Numbered from the stretch's first letter, positions 35,901-44,742 are shown. The stretch: 64,000 bases of DNA from Rhizobium leguminosarum (GCF_001652265.1 NZ_LWBS01000097.1:1-64000); one strand, 5' to 3'. The notes: generated by a model not told the origin, from the letters alone. A program made the numbers and translations.

Positions 35901-36444
35901 GACGCCGGTCTTTGCCAAGGGAAAACCTTGGCTGCTGAACTTCTTCGACCAGATCCGCTTCTTCCCGGTCAGCAATCAGGAGCTGACGGAGGCGCGCGCA
36001 GCCTTCCCGCACGGGGGCTATCCGATCCGGATCGAGGAGACGGAATTCTCCTATGCCGCCTACGAGAAGGAATTGCAGGCGAACGCGGCGTCGATCGGCC
36101 GTTTCAAGGCAACGCAGCAGGCCGCCTTCGATGCCGAACGCCGGCGTTGGAAGGAAGCCGGGCTCGACAGCTTCGTCACCGATGAAGGGACGGGCGAAAG
36201 TGCGGACGGGGATATTCCCGACGGCTGCTTCGGTGTTGCCAGCGCCGTACCCGGCAATATCTGGAAATTGCTGGTCGAGCCGGGTGCCTCGGTTGCGGTC
36301 GGCGATACACTCGCCATCATCGAATCGATGAAAATGGAAATCAACGTCACCGCCCATGCGGCAGGCCGCGTCCGCGACCTGCGCGCCGGGCCGGGAAGAA
36401 ACGTCAAAGCCGGCGATATCATCGTCGTTCTGGAGGAATGCTGA
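32905..36444 (+). CDS. Urea/guanidine carboxylase (biotin-dependent)
   Basis: The 1179-residue protein has the full urea-carboxylase-family layout. A biotin carboxylase comes first (start MFTKILIANRGEIAVRVIRT, HPGYGFLSEN, ATP site KSTAGGGGIGM, EVNTRLQVEHPVTE). A carboxyltransferase of KipI/KipA (AHS1/AHS2) type fills about residues 450-1060 (GRLGLWHVGVPPSGPMDERS, then FTGDMPIILGPDGPSLGGF). A C-terminal biotin domain has Lys1143 in ESMKMEIN. With the riboswitch and the two deiminase-type proteins next to it, guanidine is a more likely substrate than urea. The published test is an Asn in place of the urea-specific Asp in the carboxyltransferase, which I could not place with certainty. Confidence 0.93.
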   Translation: MFTKILIANRGEIAVRVIRTLKRMGIASVAVYSDADRFSKPALTADEAVRLGPAPAAESYLNVDAVIAACKATGAQAVHPGYGFLSENIGFAERLAAEGIAFIGPRPEHLSAFGLKHTARELAKATGVPLLPGTDLLQSLEEALSAAETVGYPVMLKSTAGGGGIGMQLCADAASLKASFESVQRTARASFGDARVYIERFVAEARHVEVQIFGDGKGRVIALGERDCSLQRRNQKVVEETPAPGLSAEIRARLHKAAIDLGSSVSYESAGTVEFIYDPQREEFYFLEVNTRLQVEHPVTEAVFGIDLVEWMIRQAAGEDVLSGAEALTPKGAAIEMRIYAEMPHADFRPSAGLLTEVVFPDNARVDGWIETGTEVTPFYDPMLAKLIVAAEGRPAAIEKLKAALAETSISGIETNLDYLRTIAASELLASAKVATTALRDFAFVPDVVEVLAPGAQSSIQELPGRLGLWHVGVPPSGPMDERSFRHANRLVGNTDVTAALELTVSGPTLRFYADQTIALAGARMAMTCDGVKLPHDAPVTIRAGQVLSIGSIEGPGQRAYLAVAGGFAAPVVLGSRATFGLGQFGGNATGTLKTGHVLHFARQVPAEPVRSATAPATLTREWHVGVVYGPHGAPDFFQDGDIETLFSTAYEVHFNSARTGVRLIGPAPQWARSDGGEAGLHPSNLHDNAYAIGAIDFTGDMPIILGPDGPSLGGFVCPAVIARDEQWKMGQFKPGDRIRFHAVVRAEDPIAGPAVRRVAEETGSPIVGTSEDGPVSVVYRRQGDDNLLVEYGPMTLDIALRLRVHLLMQAVIEARLPGIVDLTPGIRSLQIHYDGTQLTRRRLLGLLCEIEATLPAAQEVTVPSRIVHLPLSWNDPDAELAMRKYQELVRPNAPWCPSNIEFIRRINGLPDEQAVRDIVFDASYLVLGLGDVYLGAPVATPTDPRHRLVTTKYNPARTWTPENAVGIGGAYMCIYGMEGPGGYQLFGRTIQVWNTWRETPVFAKGKPWLLNFFDQIRFFPVSNQELTEARAAFPHGGYPIRIEETEFSYAAYEKELQANAASIGRFKATQQAAFDAERRRWKEAGLDSFVTDEGTGESADGDIPDGCFGVASAVPGNIWKLLVEPGASVAVGDTLAIIESMKMEINVTAHAAGRVRDLRAGPGRNVKAGDIIVVLEEC

Positions 36445-36445
36445 C

Positions 36446-38251
36446 ATGCTGCCGACCATCCTCGATCTCTCAAGCCTTCGCGCCGCCTATCAATCCGGCC
36501 TGACGCCGCTCGACGCCATCGAAGAGGTGATCGCACGGCGTGCCGCCTCGAGAGATCCGGCAATCTTCATCACCCCGGTGCCGGATGACGAACTGCGTGC
36601 GGCCGCGAAAGCCTTGATGGCACGCGCGCCTGAGGCAAACAGCCTGCCGCTCTGGGGCGTTCCCTTCGCGGTGAAAGACAATATTGACGCCGCCGGCCTG
36701 CCGACGACAGCGGCCTGCCCGGCCTATGCGTATCGGCCGGAAGCGGACTCCACCGTCGTTGCCCGGTTGAAGGCGGCCGGCGCCATCATCATCGGCAAGA
36801 CCAATCTCGATCAGTTCGCGACCGGCCTCAACGGCACGCGCTCGCCCTATGGCGCGCCGCGTTCGGTCTTCGATGCGGCCTATATCTCCGGCGGCTCGAG
36901 CTCCGGTTCTGCCGTCACGGTTGCTTCCGGCCTCGCGGCCTTCGCACTCGGCACCGATACCGCAGGCTCCGGCCGCGTGCCGGCCGCCTTCAACAATCTG
37001 GTCGGCATCAAACCGACGCCGGGTCTCTTGCCGAATACCGGCGCCATACCGGCCTGCAAGAGCGTCGACTGCATCACGATCTTTGCGGCGACCGTCGGCG
37101 ACGGTGTTACGATCCGCAAGGTCGCCGAGGGTTTCGACCCTGCCGATCCCTTCTCGCGCCGCGCCAAGCCGGCAAACCTGCCGGTATCGGGGTTGCGCAT
37201 CGGCGTCCTGACCGACGCCGAGCGGGAGTTCTTCGGCGACAAGGAGGTGGAGGCGCTCTACGACCAGGCGATCGAACGCGCCAGAGCGCTCGGCGCGACC
37301 ATCGTGCCGTTCGATTACGCGCCATTCCGCGAGGCCGCCGCCCTTCTCTATGACGGGCCCTGGGTCGCCGAACGTCTGGCGGCGGTCGAAGATTTCCTCG
37401 CCACGAACGCGGCCGATTTCGACCCGACGGTCAGGGGGATTATCGAAGGCGCCAAGGGCAAGACCGCGGTCGAGGCTTTCAACGGCCGATACCGGCTGGA
37501 AGAATTGCGCCGCGAGACCGAGGCCGAATGGGAAAAGGCCGACGTGCTTCTGCTTCCGACCGCACCGACCACCTACACCGTTGCGGACATGCTGGCCAAT
37601 CCCGTCGTGCTCAACGGTCGCCTCGGCCGCTACACCAATTTCGTCAACCTGCTCGATTGCGCGGCGATCGCCGTTCCGGCCGGCTTCGGAAAAGGTGGGC
37701 TGCCGGGCGGCGTTACCGTCATCGCACCTGCCTTCACCGACGATGCGCTGGCGCCGCTTGCCGATGCGCTGCACCGCGCAGCAGGTTCCGGCATGGGCAT
37801 CGACCGGCAGGCTGCGATCCCCGAAGCAAGCCGTGTTGTGCCTGGCGATGACGGTTTCATCGAGATCGCGGTCGTCGGTGCGCATCTGACTGGCATGCCG
37901 CTCAATCACGAACTGGCAGGCTCGGGCGGGCGTCTGGTCAAGACCTGCCGCACGGCCGGCGATTATCGCCTCTTCGTTCTGCCCAATACCACGCCAGCGA
38001 AACCAGGGCTGCTGCGCGACCCCGGCCATAAGGGTCAGGGGTTGGAGGTCGAGGTCTGGGCACTGCCGGCCGATGCTTTCGGCCGGTTCGTCCAGAAGAT
38101 TCCGGCACCCCTCGGCATCGGTAAGCTGGCGCTCGAAGACGGTTCCAGCGTCTCCGGCTTCGTCTGCGAGGCCCATGCGGTGAAAGGTGCCGAGGAAATC
38201 ACGGCGCTTGGCGGCTGGCGCAACTATATCAGCGCCAAGCTGGCAAGCTGA
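36446..38251 (+). CDS. atzF: Allophanate hydrolase
   Basis: The protein is 601 residues from the ATG at 36446, preceded by TGGAGGA. The amidase domain has the Ser-Ser-Lys triad region: Lys77 in AVKDNID, serines 151-153 in GGSSSGSA and Ser175 in TDTAGSGRVPA. A C-terminal allophanate hydrolase domain follows from about 470 (EIAVVGAHLTGMPLNHELAG and GLEVEVWALPADAFGRFV). It cleaves allophanate to ammonia and carbon dioxide and finishes the pathway. The full two-domain length matches AtzF/DUR1 enzymes. The symbol refers to the enzyme type; it may carry another name in rhizobia. Confidence 0.92.
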   Translation: MLPTILDLSSLRAAYQSGLTPLDAIEEVIARRAASRDPAIFITPVPDDELRAAAKALMARAPEANSLPLWGVPFAVKDNIDAAGLPTTAACPAYAYRPEADSTVVARLKAAGAIIIGKTNLDQFATGLNGTRSPYGAPRSVFDAAYISGGSSSGSAVTVASGLAAFALGTDTAGSGRVPAAFNNLVGIKPTPGLLPNTGAIPACKSVDCITIFAATVGDGVTIRKVAEGFDPADPFSRRAKPANLPVSGLRIGVLTDAEREFFGDKEVEALYDQAIERARALGATIVPFDYAPFREAAALLYDGPWVAERLAAVEDFLATNAADFDPTVRGIIEGAKGKTAVEAFNGRYRLEELRRETEAEWEKADVLLLPTAPTTYTVADMLANPVVLNGRLGRYTNFVNLLDCAAIAVPAGFGKGGLPGGVTVIAPAFTDDALAPLADALHRAAGSGMGIDRQAAIPEASRVVPGDDGFIEIAVVGAHLTGMPLNHELAGSGGRLVKTCRTAGDYRLFVLPNTTPAKPGLLRDPGHKGQGLEVEVWALPADAFGRFVQKIPAPLGIGKLALEDGSSVSGFVCEAHAVKGAEEITALGGWRNYISAKLAS

Positions 38252-38263
38252 GGGAGGCCTTCC

Positions 38264-38392
38264 ATGGCAGCAAAGCTCATGCGGCGCCTGATCGATCTGC
38301 TGCGGGACGGTCTGACCGCCCGCAGCGAAGCGATCGGCAGCACCTGTGTCAGCCCTGGCGGTTCTGAGAGCGTTCGGCAAGTTCGACGATAA
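38264..38392 (+). pseudogene. Possible truncated gene start after allophanate hydrolase
   Basis: An ATG at 38264 with GAGGGAGGCC before it opens a 42-residue frame MAAKLMRRLIDLLRDGLTAR then SEAIGSTCV. The good ribosome site and spacing suggest the former first codons of a further operon gene, but the frame soon runs antisense into the VOC gene and ends. It may be the stub of a deleted gene. No family could be assigned. Confidence 0.3.
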
Positions 38393-38760
38393 TTCCGTCG
38401 GGGTCGCGAACGAAGGCGATCTTGTTCAGCATCTCGGAGTGGACGGGCAAAGCGCGGCCGCTCCTTGATCTCGACGCCCGCCTTTTCGAGGCGGACGAAG
38501 GTCTCGTCGACACTGTCGAAATGAAAGGTGAGGTGGCGGACGCCGGCCGTATCTTCAGGCACGTCGACCGCTCTCGACGCGCCGCCGGGCGGCGCAAAGA
38601 CCTCCAGCATGCCGCCGCCTGCATCGAGGAACGCGACCTGCAGCCCATTCGCCATCGTCTTGCGCAGCACGAGGCTGAGGCCGAGCAGGCCACAGTAGAA
38701 ATCGACGGTGCGGTCCATGTCGCTGACCGTCATGCCGACATGCTCGAAGGATTTCAGCAT
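38349..38760 (-). pseudogene. VOC (glyoxalase-fold) family protein, frameshifted
   Basis: The frame from the ATG at 38760 reads MLKSFEHVGMTVSDMDRTVD, continues as a VOC domain (GLLGLSLVLRKTMANGLQVA, RHLTFHFDSVDETFVRLEKA) and then loses homology. The expected ending MLNKIAFVRDPDGIIVELAE is in the next frame and stops at 38349. The total of 412 bp is not a multiple of three, so one base was gained or two were lost near 38445-38465. Intact, it would be a 136-residue dioxygenase/glyoxalase-fold protein. It follows the Gfo/Idh/MocA genes on the same strand. Confidence 0.75.
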
Positions 38761-38778
38761 GGGAAAGCCCTTCCCGGT

Positions 38779-39876
38779 TCAGACGGTGGCCGCAGCACGC
38801 CATTCCCCTGCCGGAAGCCAGGAGCGGTAGAGCGGATGATCGGCGGCGATCGGCATCGGCGTTGGTTGTCCGGTGCGCTGCGAGAAATAGGCGGCCGTTA
38901 CCAGTTCCAGCGAATTGCGGGCATCCTGCAATGTCACCGGTGGGTCGGTGTCCTCGACGATAGCCTTGTGGAAGAGCTCGAACTGACGGGTGTAGCCATC
39001 CTCGCCAGGCACATAGGCGGCGAGCACTTCGTCGATCCGGGCCTGATGTTCCTCTGTCCCGGCGACGAACGTCCACGGATCACGGCCCATCGTATAGGGT
39101 TCGATGATGCTTTCGGCGACGAGGTCGTTGAAGCAGAAGCGCAGCCGCGAGATCTCCTTGCGCGAACCCAGCGTCATCGACAGCGTCGCCAGCGAGCCGT
39201 TCTGCATCTTCACCGAAAGGGCCGCCGTATCCTCGACCTCGATCGGATTGACCAGCGTCGCCCCATAGGAAAACACCTCGGCGCAGGGACCGTGCACATA
39301 ATTCAACATGTCATGGGCGTGGATGGCGTGGCCGAGGAGGCCGCCGCCCAGCTCGCTCGCCCATTTGCCGCGCCATGGCACGGCATAATAATCCGGGCCG
39401 CGCCACCAATGTGTCTCGATCGTCGTCAGGAACGGCTTGCCGGCAAGGCCGCGCTCGATCAGCAGTTTCAGTTTCTGCAGCCCGGAGCCATAGCGATACT
39501 GGAAGATCGGCATCAGCTTCCTGCCGGGGTAACGATCGAGGATGCGCCCCACCTCGTCGACCTCGGCGATCGAGCCGAAGAGCGGCTTCTCGCAGATCAG
39601 GTGCTTGCCGGATTCGATGCCCTTGCGGCAAAGTTCAAAATGCGAACTCGGCGGCGTCGAAATGTCGATGATGTCGAGATCGTCACGGGCAAACAGCGAA
39701 TCCGCATCATGCGTGTATTCGCCAATGCCGTACTCCTCGCACAGCGCCTTGCCGCGCTCCTCGTCGAGCGAGCAGAGCACGGGGACCTCGAAAAGCTCCT
39801 TGTTCCAGCCGAAGCCGGCCAGATGCCGCGCAGCGATGCCTGCGCCGATGACGCCGACGCGCAATTTTCTGGTCAT
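38779..39876 (-). CDS. Gfo/Idh/MocA-family oxidoreductase
   Basis: The protein is 365 residues from the ATG at 39876, which has GAGGAGGATATC before it. The nucleotide-binding start is LRVGVIGAGIAARHLAGFGW, and the EKP motif is in LICEKPLFG. The second half holds the substrate domain (HWWRGPDYYAVPWRGKWASE, GGGLLGHAIHAHDML). These enzymes oxidise sugars, inositols or their derivatives with NAD(P). The 10-bp gap to the preceding gene shows an operon of two dehydrogenases. Confidence 0.9.
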   Translation of the reverse strand: MTRKLRVGVIGAGIAARHLAGFGWNKELFEVPVLCSLDEERGKALCEEYGIGEYTHDADSLFARDDLDIIDISTPPSSHFELCRKGIESGKHLICEKPLFGSIAEVDEVGRILDRYPGRKLMPIFQYRYGSGLQKLKLLIERGLAGKPFLTTIETHWWRGPDYYAVPWRGKWASELGGGLLGHAIHAHDMLNYVHGPCAEVFSYGATLVNPIEVEDTAALSVKMQNGSLATLSMTLGSRKEISRLRFCFNDLVAESIIEPYTMGRDPWTFVAGTEEHQARIDEVLAAYVPGEDGYTRQFELFHKAIVEDTDPPVTLQDARNSLELVTAAYFSQRTGQPTPMPIAADHPLYRSWLPAGEWRAAATV

Positions 39877-39886
39877 GATATCCTCC

Positions 39887-40897
39887 TCAGCGGGCGCCGA
39901 TGCGCGCGGCTTTCGTCTGGGCTTCCAGCGAAAGACGGCAGACTTCAAAAACGTGATCCTGGGTCATCGCCGTCTGCGTACGGTTGCCGACGTCAGCCAT
40001 GAAAGCGTCGAAATAATCGAGTTTTTCGCCGCTGCAATCGATATGGGTCATTTCCTTGCCGTTGACCAGGAAGAGGTGATCCTTGCCCGGTCGGCCGGCA
40101 ATATCGATATATTTGCGCAGCTCGATATAACCTTCGGTGCCAAGAATGGTCAGGCGCCCGTCGCCCCAGGTCGGCAGCGCCTCCGGCGTGAACCAGTCGA
40201 CGCGGACATAGCCCGCCGCCTTTTCGGAACGCAGAAGCACCTCGCCGAAATCCTCGAAGGCGGGCTTGTCGGGCATGCCGAAATTGCCGATCGAGCTGGC
40301 GATGACCTCGCCTGTGGTCGAGCCGGTATAAAACAGGAACTGGTCGACCTGGTGTGAAGCGATATCAACGATGATCCCACCGAAGGCTTCCGGGTCGAAG
40401 AACCAGTCCGGTCGGGTCGGCAGCTGCAGCCGGTGTGGACCGACACCGAGCGTCTGGATTACCTTGCCGATCGCGCCTTCGGCGACGAGCTTGCCGGCCT
40501 TGACGGCGGAGCGCACGCAGTGGCGTTCGGAAAAGCAGATCGAGAAGATCTTGCCCGTCTCGGAAACGGTGCGCCTGACGTCCTCGAGTTGGGCGAAGGT
40601 CGTCACGCCGGGCTTGTCGGTCATCACGTCTTTGCCCGATCTCATCGCGCGGACGGCAAGTCCGGCACGATCACGCGGGATTGCGGAAATGCAGATGACA
40701 TCGATTGACGGATCGTCGAACAGCTTTTCCCGGTCGATCTGCGGCGCGTCAGGATAGGTCTTCTCAAAGGCCTCACGCAATGCCGGCACCGAGGTCTGCG
40801 GGCAATAGCCGACGAACTCGCCGCCTGCGGCCAGCAATCCCTTCACGTGATCGAACGTATGCCCATGGTCGATTCCGACGACGGCAAATCTCAACAT
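39887..40897 (-). CDS. Gfo/Idh/MocA-family oxidoreductase
   Basis: The 336-residue protein starts MLRFAVVGIDHGHTFDHVKG. This variant nucleotide fold has H-G-H-T in place of the usual glycine pair; the DKPGV block replaces EKP. The domain GPHRLQLPTRPDWFFDPEAF then GGIIVDIASHQVDQFLFYTG carries the conserved histidine. The fold start suggests a subgroup with a different cofactor contact. It is the first gene of the minus-strand pair and is divergent from the fumarylacetoacetase-family gene. Confidence 0.88.
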   Translation of the reverse strand: MLRFAVVGIDHGHTFDHVKGLLAAGGEFVGYCPQTSVPALREAFEKTYPDAPQIDREKLFDDPSIDVICISAIPRDRAGLAVRAMRSGKDVMTDKPGVTTFAQLEDVRRTVSETGKIFSICFSERHCVRSAVKAGKLVAEGAIGKVIQTLGVGPHRLQLPTRPDWFFDPEAFGGIIVDIASHQVDQFLFYTGSTTGEVIASSIGNFGMPDKPAFEDFGEVLLRSEKAAGYVRVDWFTPEALPTWGDGRLTILGTEGYIELRKYIDIAGRPGKDHLFLVNGKEMTHIDCSGEKLDYFDAFMADVGNRTQTAMTQDHVFEVCRLSLEAQTKAARIGAR

Positions 40898-41265
40898 CGC
40901 TGCAATATCCTCCCGGGATTTTCGTGCGGCCGGCTAATGCCAGCCTCCTCCATGTCGGGCAAAACAGATAACGAAAGCTGGCTCCTGTCAAGGCGAGATG
41001 AAGAGGGAAACTGACCAGGTTACAAATTAAATATTTGAAATATAATGCTTAATTTGTATCTAAATAGTTATTTTGCAGGTTTTTGCGCTTGGTCTTTCGA
41101 CGATAGGGCGACGGCTTGAACCGATCGGGCGAAAGTCTTTTTCCCGGACGCATCTTGCCCCATCTCCGTGAATGTGATCGATTTCGGCCGCCGCCGGGCG
41201 AGAGGGCGGCACACCCTGCAACGTTTTGAAGAGCGCTCCCCGCTCGCCTGTGACGGAAGATCACC
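40898..41265. other. AT-rich divergent promoter region
   Basis: These 368 bp separate the two oxidoreductase genes (minus) from the fumarylacetoacetase-family gene (plus). About 41015-41080 is strikingly AT-rich for this genome and contains the inverted repeat listed separately. The rest is GC-rich and shows no supported gene. Confidence 0.6.
41021..41058. promoter_or_regulatory. Nested inverted repeats in the divergent promoter
   Basis: The outer arms TACAAATTAA and TTAATTTGTA are a perfect 10-bp inverted repeat separated by 18 bp. Inside lies a second perfect palindrome, ATATTTGAAATAT (41031-41043). Two nested sites of this kind suggest binding of a regulator dimer or tetramer. No regulator gene is next to it, so the controlling protein is unknown. 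Confidence 0.6.
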
Positions 41266-42426
41266 ATGTCTCAACCTCTGCTCGATGTCGCTGCTTCGGA
41301 TGGTCTTTTTGTCGGCCGCGCCTGGAATCCCGAGGTTGCTGGGCCAAATATCGTGACGCTTCGGGAGGGGGTGCTGGTCGACATCACGTCGCGCGAAGCG
41401 CCGACGCTGAGCGCCCTGCTCGAGCGGCAAGATGCCGCCGCCTTCGTCCGTGCGGCAAGCGGCAAGGCGGTTGGCTCGCTGGCGGATATCGCCGCCAACA
41501 GTACCGGAGCTCCCGATCAAACGCGTCCCTATCTCCTTGCGCCCGTCGACCTGCAGGCAGTCAAGGCCTGCGGCGTCACTTTCGCCCAGTCGATGATCGA
41601 GCGCGTCATCGAGGAGAAGGCCGCCGGCAGTCCGGAACGCGCCGCCTCGATCCGCGAGCGTGTCAGCACGCTGATCGGTGGCAGCCTCACCAATCTGAAG
41701 GCCGGTTCGCCGGAGGCCGCCAAGGTCAAGCAGGCGCTGATCGACGAGGGCATGTGGTCGCAATATCTCGAGGTCGGTATCGGGCCGGACGCCGAAGTCT
41801 TCACCAAGGCGCCGGTGCTCTCCTCCGTCGGCTGGGGTGCCGATGTCGGCTTGCATCCGATCTCGACCTGGAACAATCCCGAGCCGGAAATCGTGCTCGC
41901 GGTCAATAGCCGCGGCGAGATCAAGGGTGCGACGCTCGGCAACGACGTCAATCTGCGCGACGTCGAGGGCCGCTCGGCGCTGCTGCTCGGCAAGGCCAAG
42001 GACAACAACGCATCCTGCTCGATCGGTCCTTTCATCCGCCTGTTCGATGCCGGTTATGGCCTGGATGACGTCCGCAACGCCGAGCTTGACCTGAAAGTCA
42101 CCGGCCAGGACGGTTTCGTGCTGCATGGCAAAAGCTCGATGTCAAAGATCAGCCGCGACCCGACCGATCTCGTCAAACAGACGGTCGGCGCCCATCACCA
42201 ATATCCTGATGGTTTCATGCTTTTCCTCGGCACGTTGTTTGCGCCGACGCAGGACCGCGACGCGCCGAAACAGGGTTTTACCCACAAGATCGGCGATGTC
42301 GTCGAGATTTCCTCGGCAGGCCTCGGTGCGCTCGTCAACACCGTGCGGCTCTCCACCGAATGCCCGCCCTGGACCTTCGGTATTTCGGCGCTGATGAGCA
42401 ACCTCGCAAAGCGCGGTCTTCTCTAA
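41266..42426 (+). CDS. Fumarylacetoacetate hydrolase family protein
   Basis: The 386-residue protein has the family core YLLAPVDLQAVKACGVTFAQ and MIERVIEE (metal-binding glutamates). PEPEIVLAVNSRGEIKGATL then GNDVNLRDVEGRSALLLGKA follow, matching the FAH active-site region. Length and N-terminus resemble bacterial FAH-type hydrolases and dehydratases of sugar-acid pathways more than tyrosine catabolism. The divergent sugar-type dehydrogenases support a role in breakdown of a keto-sugar acid. It is convergent with the mutase gene, with one base between the stop codons. Confidence 0.85.
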   Translation: MSQPLLDVAASDGLFVGRAWNPEVAGPNIVTLREGVLVDITSREAPTLSALLERQDAAAFVRAASGKAVGSLADIAANSTGAPDQTRPYLLAPVDLQAVKACGVTFAQSMIERVIEEKAAGSPERAASIRERVSTLIGGSLTNLKAGSPEAAKVKQALIDEGMWSQYLEVGIGPDAEVFTKAPVLSSVGWGADVGLHPISTWNNPEPEIVLAVNSRGEIKGATLGNDVNLRDVEGRSALLLGKAKDNNASCSIGPFIRLFDAGYGLDDVRNAELDLKVTGQDGFVLHGKSSMSKISRDPTDLVKQTVGAHHQYPDGFMLFLGTLFAPTQDRDAPKQGFTHKIGDVVEISSAGLGALVNTVRLSTECPPWTFGISALMSNLAKRGLL

Positions 42427-42427
42427 A

Positions 42428-44566
42428 TTACTGATTCCGTCGCCTGCCCTGCAGCAGGTCGAGGACGGAGTTTGCCGCCTCGAGAACGTTTGTCCCCGGG
42501 CCGAACACGGCTGCAACGCCGTGTTCGTGCAGGAATTCATAGTCCTGACGCGGGATGACGCCGCCGCAGACGACGATGATGTCACCACCGCCCTGTTCCC
42601 TCAGCCTGTCGATCAGCTGCGGCAGCAGCGTCCTGTGACCGGCCGCCAGTGACGAGACGCCGACGACATTGACCTTTTCGCTGAGCGCGACACCGGCGGC
42701 TTCCTCCGGTGTCTGGAAGAGGGGACCGGCGAGCACATCGAAGCCGATATCGCCGAAGGCCGAGGCGATCACCTTGGCGCCTCGGTCGTGTCCGTCCTGA
42801 CCGAGCTTGGCGACCATGATCTTCGGCCGGTGACCCATAGCTTCCGTCACTTCGGTCATGCGGGCCCTCAAGACAGCGAGCTCCGGCTCATTTTCATATG
42901 CTTCGCCATAGACGCCCTTGATGACTTCAGGAATGGCGGCATGATCGCCGAAGGCATCGCGCATCGCATCCGATATCTCGCCGACCGTGGCGCGGGCCCG
43001 CGCCGCCTCAATGGCGGCTTCCAGCAGGTTGCCCTTGCCGCTCTGCGCGATCTCTTCCAGGGCCGCCAGCGTCTCGTGCACGGCCCCGCCATCGCGCCGC
43101 CGCTTGGTTTCCTCGATACGTCTGATTTGCGCTTTGCGTACAGCGCTATTGTCGATCTCCAGAATGTCGATCGGCTGCTCGTTGTCGAGCCTGTAGCGGT
43201 TGACGCCGACGATGACCTCCTCGCCCTTGTCGACGGCTGCTTGGCGGCGCGCGGCCGCTTCCTCGATCAGCCGTTTCGGCAGGCCATCGGCCACGGCCTT
43301 GGTCATGCCGCCCAGTGCCTCGACCTCCTCCATCAAGACCCAGGCCTTGTCGGCAAGCTCGGCCGTCAGGCTTTCGACATAATAGGAGCCGGCGAGCGGA
43401 TCGATCACTTTTGTCACGCCGGTTTCGTGCTGCAGGATCAGCTGAGTATTGCGGGCAATGCGCGAGGAGAATTCCGTCGGCAACGCGATCGCCTCGTCGA
43501 AGGAGTTGGTGTGCAGCGACTGCGTACCGCCGAGCACGGCCGACATTGCCTCGAAAGCGGTGCGGATGATGTTGTTATAAGGGTCCTGTTCCTGCAAGGA
43601 GACGCCGGAGGTCTGGCAATGGGTGCGCAGCATCAGCGAGGACTGTTTCTTCGGATGAAACCCTTCCATGATCCGCGTCCAGAGCAGGCGGGCGGCGCGC
43701 AGCTTGGCGGCTTCCATGAAGAAGTTCATGCCGATAGCGAAGAAGAAGGACAGGCGGCCGGCGAACTCGTCGACGCTCAGGCCTTTGGCGATGGCGGCGC
43801 GGACATATTCGCGGCCGTCGGCCAGCGTGAAGGCCAGTTCCTGCACCAGCGTCGCGCCGGCTTCCTGCATGTGGTAGCCGGAGATCGAGATGGAGTTGAA
43901 CTTCGGCATCTCGCGGGCGGTATAGTCGATGATATCGGCAACGATCCGCATCGATGGTTCGGGCGGGTAGATATAGGTGTTGCGGACCATGAACTCCTTG
44001 AGGATGTCGTTCTGGATAGTGCCAGAAAGTTCGGCCCGCGAAACACCCTGCTCCTCGCCGGCTACGATGAAGGAGGCGAGGATCGGGATGACGGCGCCGT
44101 TCATTGTCATCGACACCGACATTTCGCCGAGCGGAATGCCGTCGAACAGGATCTTCATATCCTCGACGCTGTCGATTGCCACACCCGCCTTGCCGACATC
44201 ACCCTCGACGCGCGGATGATCGCTGTCATACCCGCGGTGGGTGGCAAGATCGAAGGCGACCGACAGGCCCTTCTGGCCGGCCGCCAGATTGCGGCGATAA
44301 AAGGCGTTCGATTCCTCTGCCGTCGAGAAGCCGGCATATTGGCGGATTGTCCAAGGCCGGCCGGCATACATCGTCGCCCGCGGGCCGCGGGTGAAAGGCG
44401 AAAAGCCGGGAAGCGAATCAAGGTGCCTGGAGCCGTCGAGATCCTCGGCCGTATAGAGCGGCTTGACGGCAATGCCTTCCGGCGTCTGCCAAGTTAGCGT
44501 TTCGGGCGAGGTGCGCAGTTCCTTTTGCGCAAGCTCCGCCCAATCCGACAGCGTCTTCTTCGTCAT
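42428..44566 (-). CDS. Methylmalonyl-CoA mutase
   Basis: The 712-residue protein carries the substrate-binding barrel ([40 protein letters not shown]) and a C-terminal B12 domain with the histidine motif GQDGHDRG (589-596, His593) and the SxL block GVSSLAAGH. It interconverts methylmalonyl-CoA and succinyl-CoA for propionate, odd-chain or polyhydroxybutyrate-linked metabolism; the S. meliloti counterpart is called bhbA. This is the single-chain (large-subunit type) enzyme. No chaperone meaB gene is seen next to it. Confidence 0.95.
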   Translation of the reverse strand: MTKKTLSDWAELAQKELRTSPETLTWQTPEGIAVKPLYTAEDLDGSRHLDSLPGFSPFTRGPRATMYAGRPWTIRQYAGFSTAEESNAFYRRNLAAGQKGLSVAFDLATHRGYDSDHPRVEGDVGKAGVAIDSVEDMKILFDGIPLGEMSVSMTMNGAVIPILASFIVAGEEQGVSRAELSGTIQNDILKEFMVRNTYIYPPEPSMRIVADIIDYTAREMPKFNSISISGYHMQEAGATLVQELAFTLADGREYVRAAIAKGLSVDEFAGRLSFFFAIGMNFFMEAAKLRAARLLWTRIMEGFHPKKQSSLMLRTHCQTSGVSLQEQDPYNNIIRTAFEAMSAVLGGTQSLHTNSFDEAIALPTEFSSRIARNTQLILQHETGVTKVIDPLAGSYYVESLTAELADKAWVLMEEVEALGGMTKAVADGLPKRLIEEAAARRQAAVDKGEEVIVGVNRYRLDNEQPIDILEIDNSAVRKAQIRRIEETKRRRDGGAVHETLAALEEIAQSGKGNLLEAAIEAARARATVGEISDAMRDAFGDHAAIPEVIKGVYGEAYENEPELAVLRARMTEVTEAMGHRPKIMVAKLGQDGHDRGAKVIASAFGDIGFDVLAGPLFQTPEEAAGVALSEKVNVVGVSSLAAGHRTLLPQLIDRLREQGGGDIIVVCGGVIPRQDYEFLHEHGVAAVFGPGTNVLEAANSVLDLLQGRRRNQ

Positions 44567-44631
44567 GCGTTTCCTCCGGCCTTTTTCATCCCCACCCTAC
44601 CATTTCACCGGCGCCTCGTGCGATAGAGCCC

Positions 44632-44742
44632 GAACAGGATAATTTTAGGCCGAGCCGGCCTAAAATCTGAATCCTGTTCTACATTATATAGTTAGAGCAT
44701 GCTGTCGTCCTAAAACCGCTCACACTTTTCGGCATCATGCTC
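44632..44742. repeat. RIME1-type intergenic mosaic element, copy 3
   Basis: The two palindromes are in reverse order relative to the copies at 6763 and 17027. First GAACAGGATAATTTTAGGCC to CCTAAAATCTGAATCCTGTTC, then AGAGCATGCTGTCG to GGCATCATGCTC around AAAACCGCTCACACTTTTCG. This copy lies between the divergent mutase and monooxygenase genes and is not placed on a stop codon. Confidence 0.85.

Noticed and set aside
34276..36459. Minus-strand frame of 727 codons opposite the carboxylase
   Set aside because: It is the reverse-strand shadow of the urea/guanidine carboxylase; composition is not protein-like.
36470..38380. Minus-strand frame of 636 codons opposite allophanate hydrolase
   Set aside because: Shadow of the amidase gene; no ribosome site or domain.
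42788..44497. Plus-strand frame of 569 codons opposite methylmalonyl-CoA mutase
   Set aside because: Shadow frame; the mutase on the other strand has all family motifs.
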